Shown here one piece after another: positions 25,420 through 40,834 of a stretch of 64,000 nt of DNA. Position numbers and translations under genes: made by a program. The notes beneath the pieces are model-generated. The model did not search any database. It was given only the letters and a program-made list of their open reading frames with translations, and was not told the DNA's origin. This stretch comes from Piper betle (lineage: Eukaryota > Streptophyta > Magnoliopsida > Piperales > Piperaceae): contig JAURVB010001896.1 in assembly GCA_033002965.1 (NCBI GenBank), positions 85,528 through 149,527 on the forward strand, given 5' to 3'. Position 1 is the first letter of the stretch. Each line of letters starts with the position of its first letter.

Positions 25420-28337
25420 TGTCAAAACCCGTGACTCAAGTCAGGGTTTTACTTTACCGAACCAGTCGGTTTGACCGTTGGTTCGAGTCGAGTCAGTTTC
25501 ATGAACCGCGTGCTGAGTTGAGGCCAGCCGTGAGTTATGAGCGATGAGAGTCAAGTGTACCTGAATATATGATGATAACGTCGAGAAGATGGTGAGATAT
25601 GAGTTATTAGAATATATGAAAGTATGCAGTATTTTTTTCTTTTATATGTTTGATCGTAAAATAGTTTTAGGCCGAATGACGCATTAGGGCACGTTGGATT
25701 ATATTCGGGTGGGTTATTAGTTATAGAGCATGCCATTTGGATGTTGTTGTGTTTGTTTTATTTTATGGAATTTTTCCATGTTTTTCTAGATTTTTTAGGA
25801 TTTATTACGAACTAGTTATTATTTTGACTTAAGTAGGAATCGAGTCAATACTTATTTACGAGTTTGTCATTGAGAATACTTCTTCTTCCTCCCGACACTT
25901 ACCCTTCCAAACCCTAGCCGCGCCGCCAATGGTCGTCGTCGCCGCCGCCGCTGCCGATGCCGCACTGCCGCCGATCAACGCCGCCCCGCCCCGCCGTGCA
26001 GTCGCCGTGCCGCCACGACCCACCCAGACCACCATCTCGCCGCCATGACGTAGGAATCGCCCCACGAAACCACCTCGGCCGTCGCCACTCCGAACCAGAT
26101 TCCGCCACCGTCCGGGCCGCGCCGCCGCCGCTGTGGCCCTGACGACCACCCCTCGCCGTCGCCGACGTTTCCCCCACCATCCCGACCGCCGTCGAGGCCG
26201 GCCGTAGCCTCGATCGGAGTACGCCGCCACCGCCGCCCATTTTCGACGCCGCCGTTGACGGCCATCGCCACCTCGGCTACCTTGTTTGACACCACCATCG
26301 GACCAAGCTCGTCGAGCTGGTGCCGATAGACCCCCTGATTGCTCCGTCCCGAATCGTCACCAGAAAACCGTCGGAATCCGCCGGAAAACCATTGACACTC
26401 GCCGGAAAACCGCCGGAACCGCCGGAAAAATTGAATTCGTGGGAAATTCGCCGGATCATCTGCCGAACGCACCCAGTCCAATCTGATCGAACTTCAGACG
26501 CCGCTAGGTGCCGAATTCGAGTTTCGAGCCGCGAAACGGAAACCCTAGCCGTCGCCGATTTTCGACGACGCGAGGTATAATTCATTTTAACTTAATTATT
26601 TGAAAGTATTAATTATTAGAATTGCATGCTAGGATTGGTGAATTGTGTGTCATAATAATATATATATAAATGTAGATTTGATTGAGGATAAAATATGAAA
26701 TTTGTTTGATTGTGTGGTGTTAAAAATGGAGGCTAAGAAACTAATTAGGGTAACTAGGTAATGATCATGATCTAATGCAAACTAGCCTAAGTAGACTTGC
26801 TAGAATTGATTGCTAGAATTGATATAGGTTGATGTGTGATGGTTGATGCGTGATTGTGTTGATTGTGTGTGCATGCTATAGGATGTGTGATTCATCATGC
26901 GGGCGTTAGTTTTTAGCCTGATTGTGTAGGTACGGCGTAGGACCCGTTTGGAGCTTCTACCAGGTCCGTTTAGGACTCGTTCTCTGTGTTACACTATTCC
27001 ATTGTGTATTTGATTTATCATGTGCAGGACGAGTTAAGTGGCGTTTTATCGGATCCCACTTAACTCGGGCCATTTAGCCAACAGTTCTTTTCCGGATTAA
27101 TAACCCTCAAGGATGAGATCCCTCGAGTTTGTTTTTGAACTTCAGATCCGGCTCACGTTGCCTTTGGGCCTATTGTATAAATCCCAACCCAGACCTATAT
27201 ATATGTATAGTTTTCGTGTTTTTGTGAGAGATTGAATGAGGGAAATCCGACTACCGTGCTACGCGAGCGGGCATGTGTGTGTCGATAGTGGGCTCTGGAA
27301 TGGTGTGCGGGCCGTTTCATTCCCGAGGGATCCTGACAACTCCACCTTTGAGTTCCTCAAACCCGGAGAAGTGTGGAGGTTCATGGGTACTGCATTGCAG
27401 CGCATGTCTATACTTGTGGTTTCAAAGGGTACTAAAGGCGACTACCTGAGAGTACTCGACCTTCGTGCTCAAGGCCAGGAGTAATATGGAAGGTACAGAG
27501 GGCGGAAAGGAATGAGATTTGATGCGAGAAGCGATAGAGAAATGGCCGAGGTATGAGAATGTGAAGATAGGGGGATGCTGTCGACCCGAGGGCGACGGCT
27601 CCCGTATGTGCCCTGATGAGAGTTCTTGAGGAAGTATATGGTTTTTATTCAACAGGAGAGTTTGCTCTCCTGTGCCAGATTGATATTAGTTATTTTCCGG
27701 GTCAGTAACACTCGTTACTGACGGTTTTTCTATATATATGTAGGTGAGAAATGCGAGGGATGAAAGCTGTCGGGACTACGGAGGAGCAGCACGGAACCGC
27801 ACGCACATGTACCTGCCACGTGTAATCTATAATGACGGTGTGTTATTGCTATATGAATGATAATTTTGATGTGTTGTTCGAATAAATTGCTTGATATGAA
27901 ATGAATGGATGAATGTGAATGAGTAGTAAGTTTGGAGTTCAGGCTCAGTTCAATTGAAACGAAAGAGATAATAATTTAATGTCACGGTAGATTGTTACGT
28001 TTTATCGTATTTTCATAAAATATTTATATACCTTTGTTGTGGACAGGTTAGCCCTTATTGCATTTTTAGGGGAAACTCTCTCCGTTTTTCCATAATAGCA
28101 TATATTTTCTTTTGGTTTCTCATTTATTGCTTTGTCTTATTTTTGCTTGTGCATCATAGCATGCATGTAGGACCGCGTTAGAACCCAATTGTTCCCATTC
28201 ATGCATTTCACATTTCACATCTCCATCTTGAAACGCCGAGAGTAGATCCTGGTCGGTTTAACCGAATCTAGTAGATTAGCGAATGGTTCGGTCGCCGGTG
28301 ACATTTCCGAATCGGTTCAGGGGTGAGCCGAAACGGG
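25420..28337 (+). repeat. 3' LTR of element P, about 2.9 kb
   Basis: Begins TGTCAAAACCCGTGACTC and ends CCGAAACGGG, lacking the last few bases (GTGTTACA) seen in sister copies. It contains an AT-rich part with GACTTAAGTAGGAATCGAGTC near 25830, a GC-rich part at 25900-26570, and an ATATATATGTATAG TATA-like region near 27200. Open frames in the GC-rich part on both strands are low-complexity and not genes. Confidence 0.9.
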
Positions 28338-28416
28338 TTATCCTTCTATCCATTTTTCATGTATTTGGCGGCCTAAGTCTCCTGGTAATTTTATAAAATA
28401 TTTATTACATAGCTCT
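28338..28416. other. Filler between opposed LTRs
   Basis: About 79 bp between P's 3' LTR and the resumed LTR of M (TTATCCTTCT to TTACATAGCT). It matches neither LTR and its origin is unknown. Confidence 0.5.
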
Positions 28417-31229
28417 ACTAGATTCGGTTATGCTGACCCGGATCTACTCTCGGCGTCTCAAGATGGAGATGCAAATGTGAAATGCATGAATGGGAACAAT
28501 TGGGTTCTAACGCGGTCCTACATGCATGCTATGATGTACAAACAAAAATAATACAAAATAATAAATGAGAAACCAAAAGAAAATATATGGTATTACGGAA
28601 AAACGGACAGAATTTTCCCTAAAAGTGCAATAGGGGCCAACCTGTCCACAACAAGGGTATATAAATATTTTATGAAAATACGATAACACATACCAATCTA
28701 CATTGACATTAAATCATTATCTCATTCGTTTTTACCCGAGCCGAGTCTGAACTCCAAGGCTCCCTACTCATTCATATTTATCAGTTCGTTTCATAACAAG
28801 TAATTCATTCAAGCAAACACATCAAAATTATCATTTACATAACAATAACACACCATCATTATACATACGTTCCACGCGGCAGGTACATGTGTGCGCAGTT
28901 CTGTGCTGCTCCTCCGCAGTCCCGACAGCTTTCATCGCTCGCATTCCTCACCTACATATATATAGAAAAACCGTTAGTAACGAGTGTTACCGGCCCGGAA
29001 AATAACTAATATCAATCTGGCACAGGAGAGCAAACTCTCCTGTTGAATCAAAACCTTATACTTCCTCAAGAACTCTCATCAGGGCATATACGGGAGTCGT
29101 CGCCGTCGGGCCGTTGCCCTCGGGTCGACAGCGTCCCCCTTTCTTTCTCATTCTCATACCTTGGCCATTTCTCTATCGCTTCTCGCATCAAATTTCATTC
29201 CTTACCACCCTCTGCACCTTCCATATTACTCATGGCCTTGAGCACAAAGGCCGAGCACTCTCAGGTAGTCGCCTTCAGTACCCTTTGAACCACAAGTCTA
29301 GACATGTGCTGCATTGCAGTACCCGTAAACCTCCACACTTCTCCGGGTTTGAAGAACTCAAAGGTGGAGTTGTCCGTATCCTTCGGGAACGAAGTGGGTT
29401 CTCCCCAGCTCTAGAGCCCGCTCTTCCGAGCACACTCCCTATCTGAAGACGTGGCAGCAAGTAACCCTCATCCCATCTCTCACCGAAAATGTGAAAACTA
29501 TACATATATAGGCCTGGGTTGGGATTTATACAATAGGCCCGAAGGCAACTTGAGCTGGATCTGAAGTTCGAAAACAAACTCGAGGGATCTCATCCTCGAG
29601 GGTTATTAATCCGAAAAAAAACTGTTGGCTAAATGGCCCGAGTTAAGTAGGATCCGATAAAACTCCACTTAATTCGTCCTGCACAGGATAAATCAAATGC
29701 ACAATAGAGTAGCGTAAATCAGAGAATGAGTCCTAAACGGACCTGGTAGAAGCTCCAAACGGGTCCACGCGCCTAGGCGGTGAGCTCCTACACCGTACCT
29801 ACACAATCAAGCTAAAAACTAACGCCCGCATGATGAATCACACATCCTATAGCATGCACACACAATCAACACAATCACGCATCAACCATCACACATCAAC
29901 CTATATCAATTCGAGCAATCAATTCTAGCAAGTCTACTTAGGCTAGTTTGCATTAGATCATGATCATTACCTAGTTACCCTAATTAGTTTCTTAGCCTCC
30001 ATTTTTAACACCACGCAATCAAACAAATTTCATATTTTATCCTTAATCAAATCTACATTTATATATATATTATTATGACACACAATTCACCAATCCTAGC
30101 ATGCAATTCTAATAATTAATACTTTCAAATAATTAAGTTAAAATAAATTATACCTCGCGTCGTCGAAAATCGGCGACGGTTAGGGTTTCCGTTTCGTGGC
30201 TCGAAACTCGAATTCGGCACCTAGCAGCGTCCGAAGTCCGATCAGATTGGACTGGGTTCATTCGGCGGATGATCCGGCAAATTTCCCACGAATCCAATTT
30301 TCCGGCGGTTCCGGCGGTTTTCCGGCGAGTGTCGGCGGTTTTCCGGCGGATTCCGACGGTTTTCCGGCGATGATTCGGGACGGGGCAATCAGGGGGTCTA
30401 TCGGCACCAGCTCGACGAGCTTGGTCCGATGGTGGTGTCAAACAAAGCAGCCGGGGCGGCGATGGCCGTCGACGGCGGCGTCGAAAATGGGCGGCGGTGG
30501 TGGCGTGCTCCGATCGGGGCTACGGCGGGCCTCAACGGCGAGAGGGTGAGACTGGTGGTCACAGCGGCGGTGACGGCGACCGAACGGCAGATCTGGCCCA
30601 GAGTGGTGACGGCCGAGGCGGCTTCGTGGCATCGCGGTGGCGCGCCGGCAGGCGATCGGTGGCCGAGGTCGGTCGGGGTGGCACGGCGACGGCGAGGGGA
30701 TGACGGGCGGTTGGTTCCGGCAGCGGGGTGGCAGTCGACGGCGGTGGCGGCGACGAACAAAGTGGGCGGCGAGGGTTTGGGTGAAGAAGGGTCGGGAGGG
30801 AGAAGAAATGGTCTAGTGGCAGTTTCGTAAATAAGTATTGACTCTATTCCTACTCGAGTCAAAATAATAACTAGTTCGTAATAAATTCTAAAAAAATCTA
30901 GAAAAATATGGGAAAATCCCATAAAATAAAACAAACACAACAACATCCAAATGACATGCTCTATAACTAATAACCCACCCGAATATGATCCAATGCGTCC
31001 TAATTCGTCATTCGGCCCTAAAAAAATATTCTACGATCAAATAAAAATAACAATCAATACTGCATACCTCCATATACTTGATAACCCATTTTTCATCATC
31101 TTTCAGGCGTTATCATCGTACACTTGAGCATACATGACCCTCATCGCTCATAACTCACAGCTGGCCTCAACTCAGCTCGCGGTCCATGAAGCTGACTCGA
31201 CTCGAACCGACAGTTGAACCGACTGGTTC
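28417..31229 (-). repeat. 3' LTR of element M, interrupted and truncated
   Basis: Reverse-orientation copy of the 2.9-kb LTR. It resumes at CTACTAGATTCGG and runs to ACCGACTGGTTC, missing about 47 bp of the LTR start. The missing terminal part lies at 22971 to about 23050, on the other side of element P. Confidence 0.85.
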
Positions 31230-31310
31230 ACTCCCGTATTAGAGAACATATGCCAAGAGTTGGCTCTGTATCAGAGAACATATGCCAAGAGTTGGCTCTG
31301 ATACCACTGC
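31230..31310 (-). other. 81-bp residual interior of element M with primer site
   Basis: On the minus strand TGGTATCAGAGC (31295-31306) lies 4 bp inside the 5' LTR, followed by two copies of AACTCTTGGCATATGTTCTCT. Everything else expected between primer site and 3' LTR is gone, including gag. Confidence 0.85.
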
Positions 31311-34231
31311 TGTAACACCCCGTTTCGGCTCACCCGTGAACCGACCCGAAAATGTCACCGGCGACCGAACCGTTCGCTAATCTACTAGATTTGGTTAAGC
31401 CGACCAGGATCTACTCTCGGCGTTTCAAGATGGAGATGCAAAATGTGAAATGCATGAATGGGAACAATTAGGTTCTAACGCGGTCCTACATGCATGCTAT
31501 GATATAGAAGTAAAAATAAGACAAAACAATAAATGAGAAACCAAAAGAAAATATATGCTATTACGGAAAAATGGATAGAGTTTCCCCTAAAAGTGCAATA
31601 AGGGCTAACCTGTCCACAACAAAGGTATATAAATATTTTATGAAAATACGATAAAATGTAACAATCTACCGTGACATTAAATTATTATCTCTTTCGTTTC
31701 AGTTGAACCGAGCCTGAACTCCAAACTTACTACTCATTCACATTCATCCATTCATTTCATATCAAGCAATTTATTCGAACAAACATATCAAAATAATCAT
31801 TCATGTAGCAATAACACACCGTCATTATAGATTACACGCGGCAGGTACATGTGTGCGCGGTTCCGTGCTGCTCCTCTGCAGTCTCGATAGCTTTCATCCC
31901 TCGCATTTCTCACCTACATATATATAGAAAAACCGTCAGTAACGAGTGTTACCGGCCCGGAAAATAACTAATATCAATCTGGCACAGGAGAGCAAACTCT
32001 CCTCTTGAATGAAAACCATATACTTCCTCAAGAACTCTCATCAGGGCACATACGGGAGTCGTCGCCCTCGGGTCGACAGCGTCCCCCTATCTTTCACATT
32101 CTCATACCTCGGCCATTTCTCTATCGCTTCTCGCATCAAATCTCATTCCTTTCCGCCCTCTGCACCTTCCATATTACTCCTGGCCTTGAGCACGAAGGCC
32201 GAGTACTCTCAGGCAGTCGCCTTTAGTACCCTTTGAAACCACAAGTCTAGACATGCGCTGCAATGCAGTACTCGTGAACCTCCACACTTCTCCGGGTTTG
32301 AGGAACTCAAAGGTGGAGTTGTCAGGATCCCTCGGGAATGAAACGGCCCGCACACCATTCCAGAGCCCACTATCGACACACACGTGCCCGCTCGCTTGGC
32401 ACGGTAGTCGGATTTCCCTCATTCAATCTCTCACAAAAACACAAAAACTATACATATATATAGGTCTGGGTTGGGATTTATACAATAGGCCCGAAGGCAA
32501 CGTGAGCTGGATCTGAAGTTCAAAAACAAACTCGAGGGATCTCATCCTTGAGGGTTATTAATCCGGAAAAAGAACTGTTGGCTAAATGGCCCGAGTTAAG
32601 TGGGATCCGATAAAACGCCACTTAACTCGTCCTGCACATGATAAATCAAATACACAATGGAATAGCGTAAAATAAAGAACGAGTCCTAAACGGACCTGGT
32701 AGAAGCTCCAAACGGGTCCACGCACCTAGGCAGCGAGCTCCTACACCGTACCTACACAATCAAGCTAAAAACTAACGCCCGCATGATGAATCACACATCC
32801 TATAGCATGCACACACAATCAACACAATCACGCATCAATCAACACATATTAACCTATATCAATTCTAGCAAGTCTACTTAGGCTAGTTTGCATTAGATCA
32901 TGATCATTACCTAGTTACCCTAATTAGTTTCTTAGCCTCCATTTTTAACACCACGCAATCAAACAAATTTCATATTTTATCCTGAATCAAATCTACATTT
33001 ATATATATATTATTATGACACACAATTCACCAATCCTAGCATGCAATTCTAATAATTAATACTTTCAAATAATTAAGTTAAAATGAATTATACCTCGCGT
33101 CGTCGAAAATCGGCGACGGCTAGGGTTTCCGTTTCGCGGCTCGAAACTCGAATTCGGCACCTAGCGGCGTCCGAAGTTCGATCAGATTGGACCGGGTGCG
33201 TTCGGCGGATGATCCGGCGAATTTCCCACGAATCCAATTTTTCCGGCGGTTTTCCGGCGAGTGTCAGTGGTTTTCCGGCGGATTCCGACGGTTTTCCGGC
33301 GATGATTCGGGACAGAGCAATCAGGGGGTCTATCAGCACCAGCTCGACGAGCTTGGTCCGATGGTGGTGTCAAACAAGGTAGCCGAGGCGGCGATGGCCG
33401 TCGACAGCGGCGTCGAAAATGGGCGGCGGTGGCGACGTGCTCCGATCGAGGCTGCAGCCGGCCTCGACGTCGGTCGGGATGGTGGGGGAAACGTCGGCGA
33501 CGGCGAGGGGGTGGTCGTCAGGGCCACAGTGGCGGCGGTGCGGCCCAGACGGCGGCGAAATCCGGCTCGGAGTGGCGACGGCCGAGGTGGTTTCGTGGGG
33601 CGATTCCGACGTCGTGGCGGCGAGATGGTGGCCGGGGTGGGTCGTGGCGGCACGGCGACTGCACGGCGGGGCGGGGCGGCGTTGATCGGCGGCAGTGCGG
33701 CGTCGGCAGCGACGATCATGGGTGGCGCAGCTAGGGTTTGGAAGGGTAAGTGTCGGGAGGAAGAAGAAGTATTCTCAATGGCAAACTCGTAAATAAGTAT
33801 TGACTCGATTCCTACTCGAGTCAAAATAATAACTAGTTCGTAATAAATCCTAAAAAAATCTAGAAAAATATGGAAAAATTTCATAAAATAAAACAAACAC
33901 AACAACATCCAAATGGTATGCTCTATAACTAATAACCCACCCGAATATAATCCAACGCGCCCTAATGCGTCATTCGGCCTAAAACTATTTCTACGATCAA
34001 ACATATAAAAGAAAAAAAATACTGCATACTTTCATATATTCTGATAACTCATATCTCACCATCTTCTCGATGTTATCATCATATATTCAGGTACACTTGA
34101 CTCTCATCGCTCATAACTCACGGCTGGCCTCGACTCAGCACGCGGTTCATGAAACTGACTCGACTCGAACCAACGGTCGAACCGACTGGTTCGGTAACGT
34201 AAAACCCTAACTCGAGTCACGGGTTTTGACA
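31311..34231 (-). repeat. 5' LTR of element M, complete, 2921 bp
   Basis: The only complete LTR of this family in the window. On the plus strand it starts TGTAACACCCCG and ends GGGTTTTGACA, i.e. TGTCAAAACCC...GGTGTTACA on the coding strand. It has the same AT-rich GACTCGAGTAGGAATCGAGTC module and GC-rich segment as the other copies, and is followed by the right AAAGA target duplication. Confidence 0.92.
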
Positions 34232-35032
34232 AAAGACCTTGGCAGTAAACCTTTAGTAAGTGGATCCACAACCATGAAATTTGTCCCAATATGCTCTATA
34301 GAAATTTTACCACTCTGAACTCTTTCTTTCCCAATAAGGAACTTGATCTCTATATGTTTTAATTTAGATGAGCTCATGTTGTTATTTGAATATAATACTG
34401 TAGGCTGATTGCCACAAAATATCTTAAGTGGTCTTTTAATATTATCAACAATGCACAGCCATGTGACAAAATTCCTTAACCATATTCCATGATTGGATGC
34501 CTCATAACAAGCTACGAATTCAGATGTTATGGTGAAAGAAGCTATGAGTGTCTACTTAGCACTAACTTAAGAAATAGCTCATCCAGCAAGCAGGTAGACA
34601 TAGCTAGAAGTTGATCGACGACTATCTTGACATCAAGCAAAATCGGAATCAGAATACCTAATGATCTCAAGTTGATCTGACTTTCGATATGTAAGCATGT
34701 AATGTTTTGTTCTCTAATGATATCTCATGACTCTTTTGGCCACTTTCTAATGATCCAACCCCGGATTACTTAAATATCTGCCCAACATTCCAACAATATA
34801 TACAATATCTAGATGCGTACATATTTGAGCATACATAAGACTTCTTACTGCTGAAGCATATGAAATCTTTTACATTTCCTTTCCTTCTATGCCATTTTTA
34901 GGGTATTGATTGAGACTGAATTTATCTTTTATAGAAATAGGGGTATCTTCTGGTTTACAACCTTGTATGTCAAATTTCTGAAGCACTTTTTCTATGTAGT
35001 TTTTTAGTAATAATCCGAGTATATATGGAGAG
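34232..35032 (-). pseudogene. Copia fragment, right part (RNase H and reverse transcriptase end)
   Basis: Continues the fragment at 22620-22970 and aligns to the intact element near 6950-7745. Frames are broken by substitutions and stops; the longest remaining piece (34870-35061) retains YIEKVLQKFDIQGCKPEDTPIS. It ends abruptly at the start of spacer X2. Confidence 0.85.
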
Positions 35033-35911
35033 CCAAAAATATTGTTTATGACTTCAACCACTTGATGAAAGCCACAAGGAAAGAGTTGGAAGAAAGAAGC
35101 ATGTGTCTAGTCCAGATGTTGGGCAAGATCGTCATGTTTCTTGTCAGGGAATGTCTATACTCTCAGTTAGACTAACAAAATTTCCTTGTTGAACTCTTCA
35201 ATCGCACCCATCTAGACAAGGTGAAATTTCCTACAACGCCGCCCTTGTGTGAATACAATTAAAAAGTGGTGTTTAGTTTACATTGAGTTTTTGTTTGGAT
35301 TAGACTCTCTAAGTTCTCAATCACCATTTTTTCTCTTTAAAGCCTTCATTTTTGAAATTTGTCACACCGCTTTCTCAGGGGGTTGTACTGGCTTTTATTA
35401 AGAAGTTTGATGTTTCCGCTGCTAGTAGTTTGATGTCACAAGACTTTTCTTTGCTCACCCTCAGCTCTGTGTGTCCGGTCAAGATCAAGGATTTACTATT
35501 ACCTCGTATGGTATTTTAATGCTTATATTAATGCAAGCTTATAGTGATAGCAGCAGAAATGGTCTCCACTACAATCATTTTGAGTTATCTGTGGCCAGCT
35601 CTTTGCTCATATAAATCTCTTACTACCCACATAGAAATTAGGAGCAAGTGTTGAGTACGGTAGTATGCATTTTTTTCTTAAATTTTTATAAACAAATGTA
35701 GAATTTAGAGGTCAAATTTTTTTTTATGTCATTTCATTTTATTACATTTTTATTTCCTATGAATTTTTTTTATCATTTGCACTATTTTTATGGCACCAGA
35801 CAGACTCTTAATAACTGATTCGGTACAATTTATGGCAAACATAAAGATTGGAATAGTTCAAATAAAGGAGGTCATTCACTGACGCTTAGAACATATATCC
35901 CACATCATGGG

Positions 35912-35942
<31 letters not shown>

Positions 35943-36340
35943 GGAAGACATGCCTTTTTAAAATTACTAGTCATTTTGGGTTAAGAGGTTTATGCCCCAC
36001 TTTTCAACACTGGCAAGAACAAGAGGATGTAGAGGAGAAATGATACTGAAATAAAACTGTAAGCCAGGTGACAAAGGCTGCCTACAAAAGACCTACAAAA
36101 GAATCTCACGCACCCAGTGTTGGGAAGGCTTCCTAAGTTTAGCTACTATCATCTCAACAAACTTATGGAAGACTTTATTGGTATCCAACACTACATGATC
36201 ATGGTGATTCAAACTCCATTAGATCTTCTATATATTGTTTTCCTGTTGCATATCCAGCATTCTTTCTACAAGCTGTCGAGTAAGCCAGGAGTTGTGAATA
36301 TATACAGTACAAGAACATTTGGAATTGATTTGAACAAATT
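35033..36340 (+). repeat. Duplicated spacer segment X2
   Basis: Second copy of X1 (21051-22619) with indels. Includes a (TA)n(CA)n microsatellite near 35911-35942, where X1 has a shorter ATATATATATAG. No gene is supported. The copia fragment lies exactly between X1 and X2. Confidence 0.75.
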
Positions 36341-36539
36341 GCCTACATGGTTTTTTAGTCTATAAATCTGAAAGGAAAATGTACATCATTTAGTCTATGT
36401 TTATGTTTCTGTTTATTAGTATAACATGGATGACGTTGTGGAATTTTGCCAAGATCTGGTCTTTCTATTTCTTTTTAAATATTTCTTCGGTCTGTGGCCA
36501 CTTTATTACTTTTATTTCTTATGGGACTAGTGCAAATGG

Positions 36540-36829
36540 TTTGTTTATTTAAAATTTACTGTCAGTTCCACCGTCAAAATAATTTGACAGTAGAAAGTAA
36601 CAGAGCTGTATTTTCATGGTATTGCTTATTAATGAAGTCTGGCTACATTTAAATTTTTGCTACCGTCAAGATATTTTTACCGTCAAGTTTTACTTCGAGG
36701 TAAGCTTACCGTGAAAAAGAAGCCGACCTTTAGCTGCAAATTTCTAGATTAACCTTAAAACATAATTACGGCCAACAAATGGTTTTTACCGTCCATTTTT
36801 TGATAGTACTGCCCTTGTTTCTTGTAGTG
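36540..36829 (-). mobile_element. CACTA-type transposon terminus
   Basis: Read on the minus strand, the sequence begins at 36829 with CACTACAAGAAACAAGGGC, the classic terminus of plant CACTA (En/Spm) transposons, followed by subterminal motifs related to GACGGTA / TTGACGGTA. I find no matching opposite end within about 1.5 kb with a shared 3-bp duplication, so the element is truncated or its partner is distant. The left limit is a guess from the motif spread. Confidence 0.6.
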
Positions 36830-37464
36830 CCTAAATATGTTAAATGACAATATGAACTAATCCAGGTTGAGTTAGAAAAAATATATTGGGATCTATAAAT
36901 AGGAATTTGCCTGTTAATAAGATTGATGATAAAATATATAAGATTGTGATGATTTCTAATGTTTAATTACTAGATGAGATATTGAATGCTGTTGAGAACA
37001 TAAGAGATTTATTAGTTGGATGGTTTGTGTGAAGTAAAGAGTTGGTTTTATGAGGGTTGGATTTGGTTTTGTTTTGTTTTGTTTGAGAACTAACAAAAAT
37101 TTAAGATTTGGGGTGTGATAATTATCGATTTTATGAATATTAGACTCATTCTTAAATCTTTAACGGTGTTCAGTTCTTGAGATTTTTTATTGTTTTTGTC
37201 GCATTTTTGTTAGTTTAAATGATTTTAGTTTTTATTTAGAATTTATTAAGTTTAGCTGCTATATATATAGAGAGAGATTTGACCCACCAAATCATTTGGA
37301 TACAAAAATATAATAGCAAATACATAGATATAACTGCTTATCGACCCATTAAGAAAATATGCGAGAAATACCATTTATTTTGACGCTATCGTATTTATGA
37401 ATTTTATTTGATAGCATTCCACACTAGTAAAGCCATTACTAGAAGTAAGAAGAAGCAAAACCAC

Positions 37465-40324
<2,860 letters not shown>

Positions 40325-40392
40325 TTACGTACGCTTCTCTAAGGTGTGCCAGTTATTGCTGACCGTTCGTGACTTCGAATTTGGAAGTACGG

Positions 40393-40785
40393 CGTGCATA
40401 ATTTGTTTTCTAACAATTTGATAATAAACAATTTTATTTAGGAAAATTCAAGAACTTCCATCGTAAATGTTATTATATATTATATTAAGGCAGGGAAGAA
40501 TCGTTTAATTTTTGTTTTATTATTAAGAGATTGATAGAGATGATTAGATGTTGCCATTGTTCCAAGGAAGTCATGTGGACGATAGTTTTGAGAAATCAAC
40601 GGAGTACTTAAGGCAAACATATGAAAACTTTTGCTTGTATGTTATTGTTTGGGGCATCTTGAAGGTGTTATTTATTAAAGAGAATATTTTGTTCTCTAGT
40701 GTTCTTTTTAAATCATACTAATCCAATCTAAGGTGTTTTTTGTTGGGAGTTTAATGCAGTTTGCAATAGATAATGGAGATAATCC
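40393..40785. repeat. 5' flanking block shared with gene A, copy B
   Basis: Counterpart of 16612-17043, shorter by an internal gap. It ends where unrelated AT-rich fold-back sequence starts, so the duplicated gene block reaches to about here. Confidence 0.8.
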
Positions 40786-40834
40786 TGCAGCTGCTGAACC
40801 GCCTTGTCCATATCCATGCAGTTTTTAGTGTTTT

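Larger units (their letters stand above)
22971..34231 (-). mobile_element. Composite of nested long-LTR gag-only retrotransposons
   Basis: An 11,261-bp insertion inside a copia fragment, bounded by the target duplication AAAGA (22966-22970 and 34232-34236). It begins TGTAACACC and ends TTTTGACA, the two LTR termini in reverse orientation, so the outer element M reads on the minus strand. M's 5' LTR is 31311-34231, its interior is reduced to 81 bp, and its 3' LTR is 28417-31229 plus 22971 to about 23050. A second, plus-strand element P (part of an LTR end, primer site, gag, polypurine tract, LTR; about 23050-28337) sits inside M's 3' LTR. Neither has pol. Confidence 0.85.

Noticed and set aside
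25856..26585. Overlapping frames of 100-168 codons in the GC-rich part of the LTR (also 30148-30946 and 33083-34004)
   Set aside because: Low-complexity composition on both strands within a known LTR segment. The frames are not conserved in the same way among LTR copies.
20282..36829. A single 16.5-kb CACTA element spanning X1 to X2
   Set aside because: The proposed ends share only about nine bases and the 3-bp flanks (TCT and CCT) do not match.
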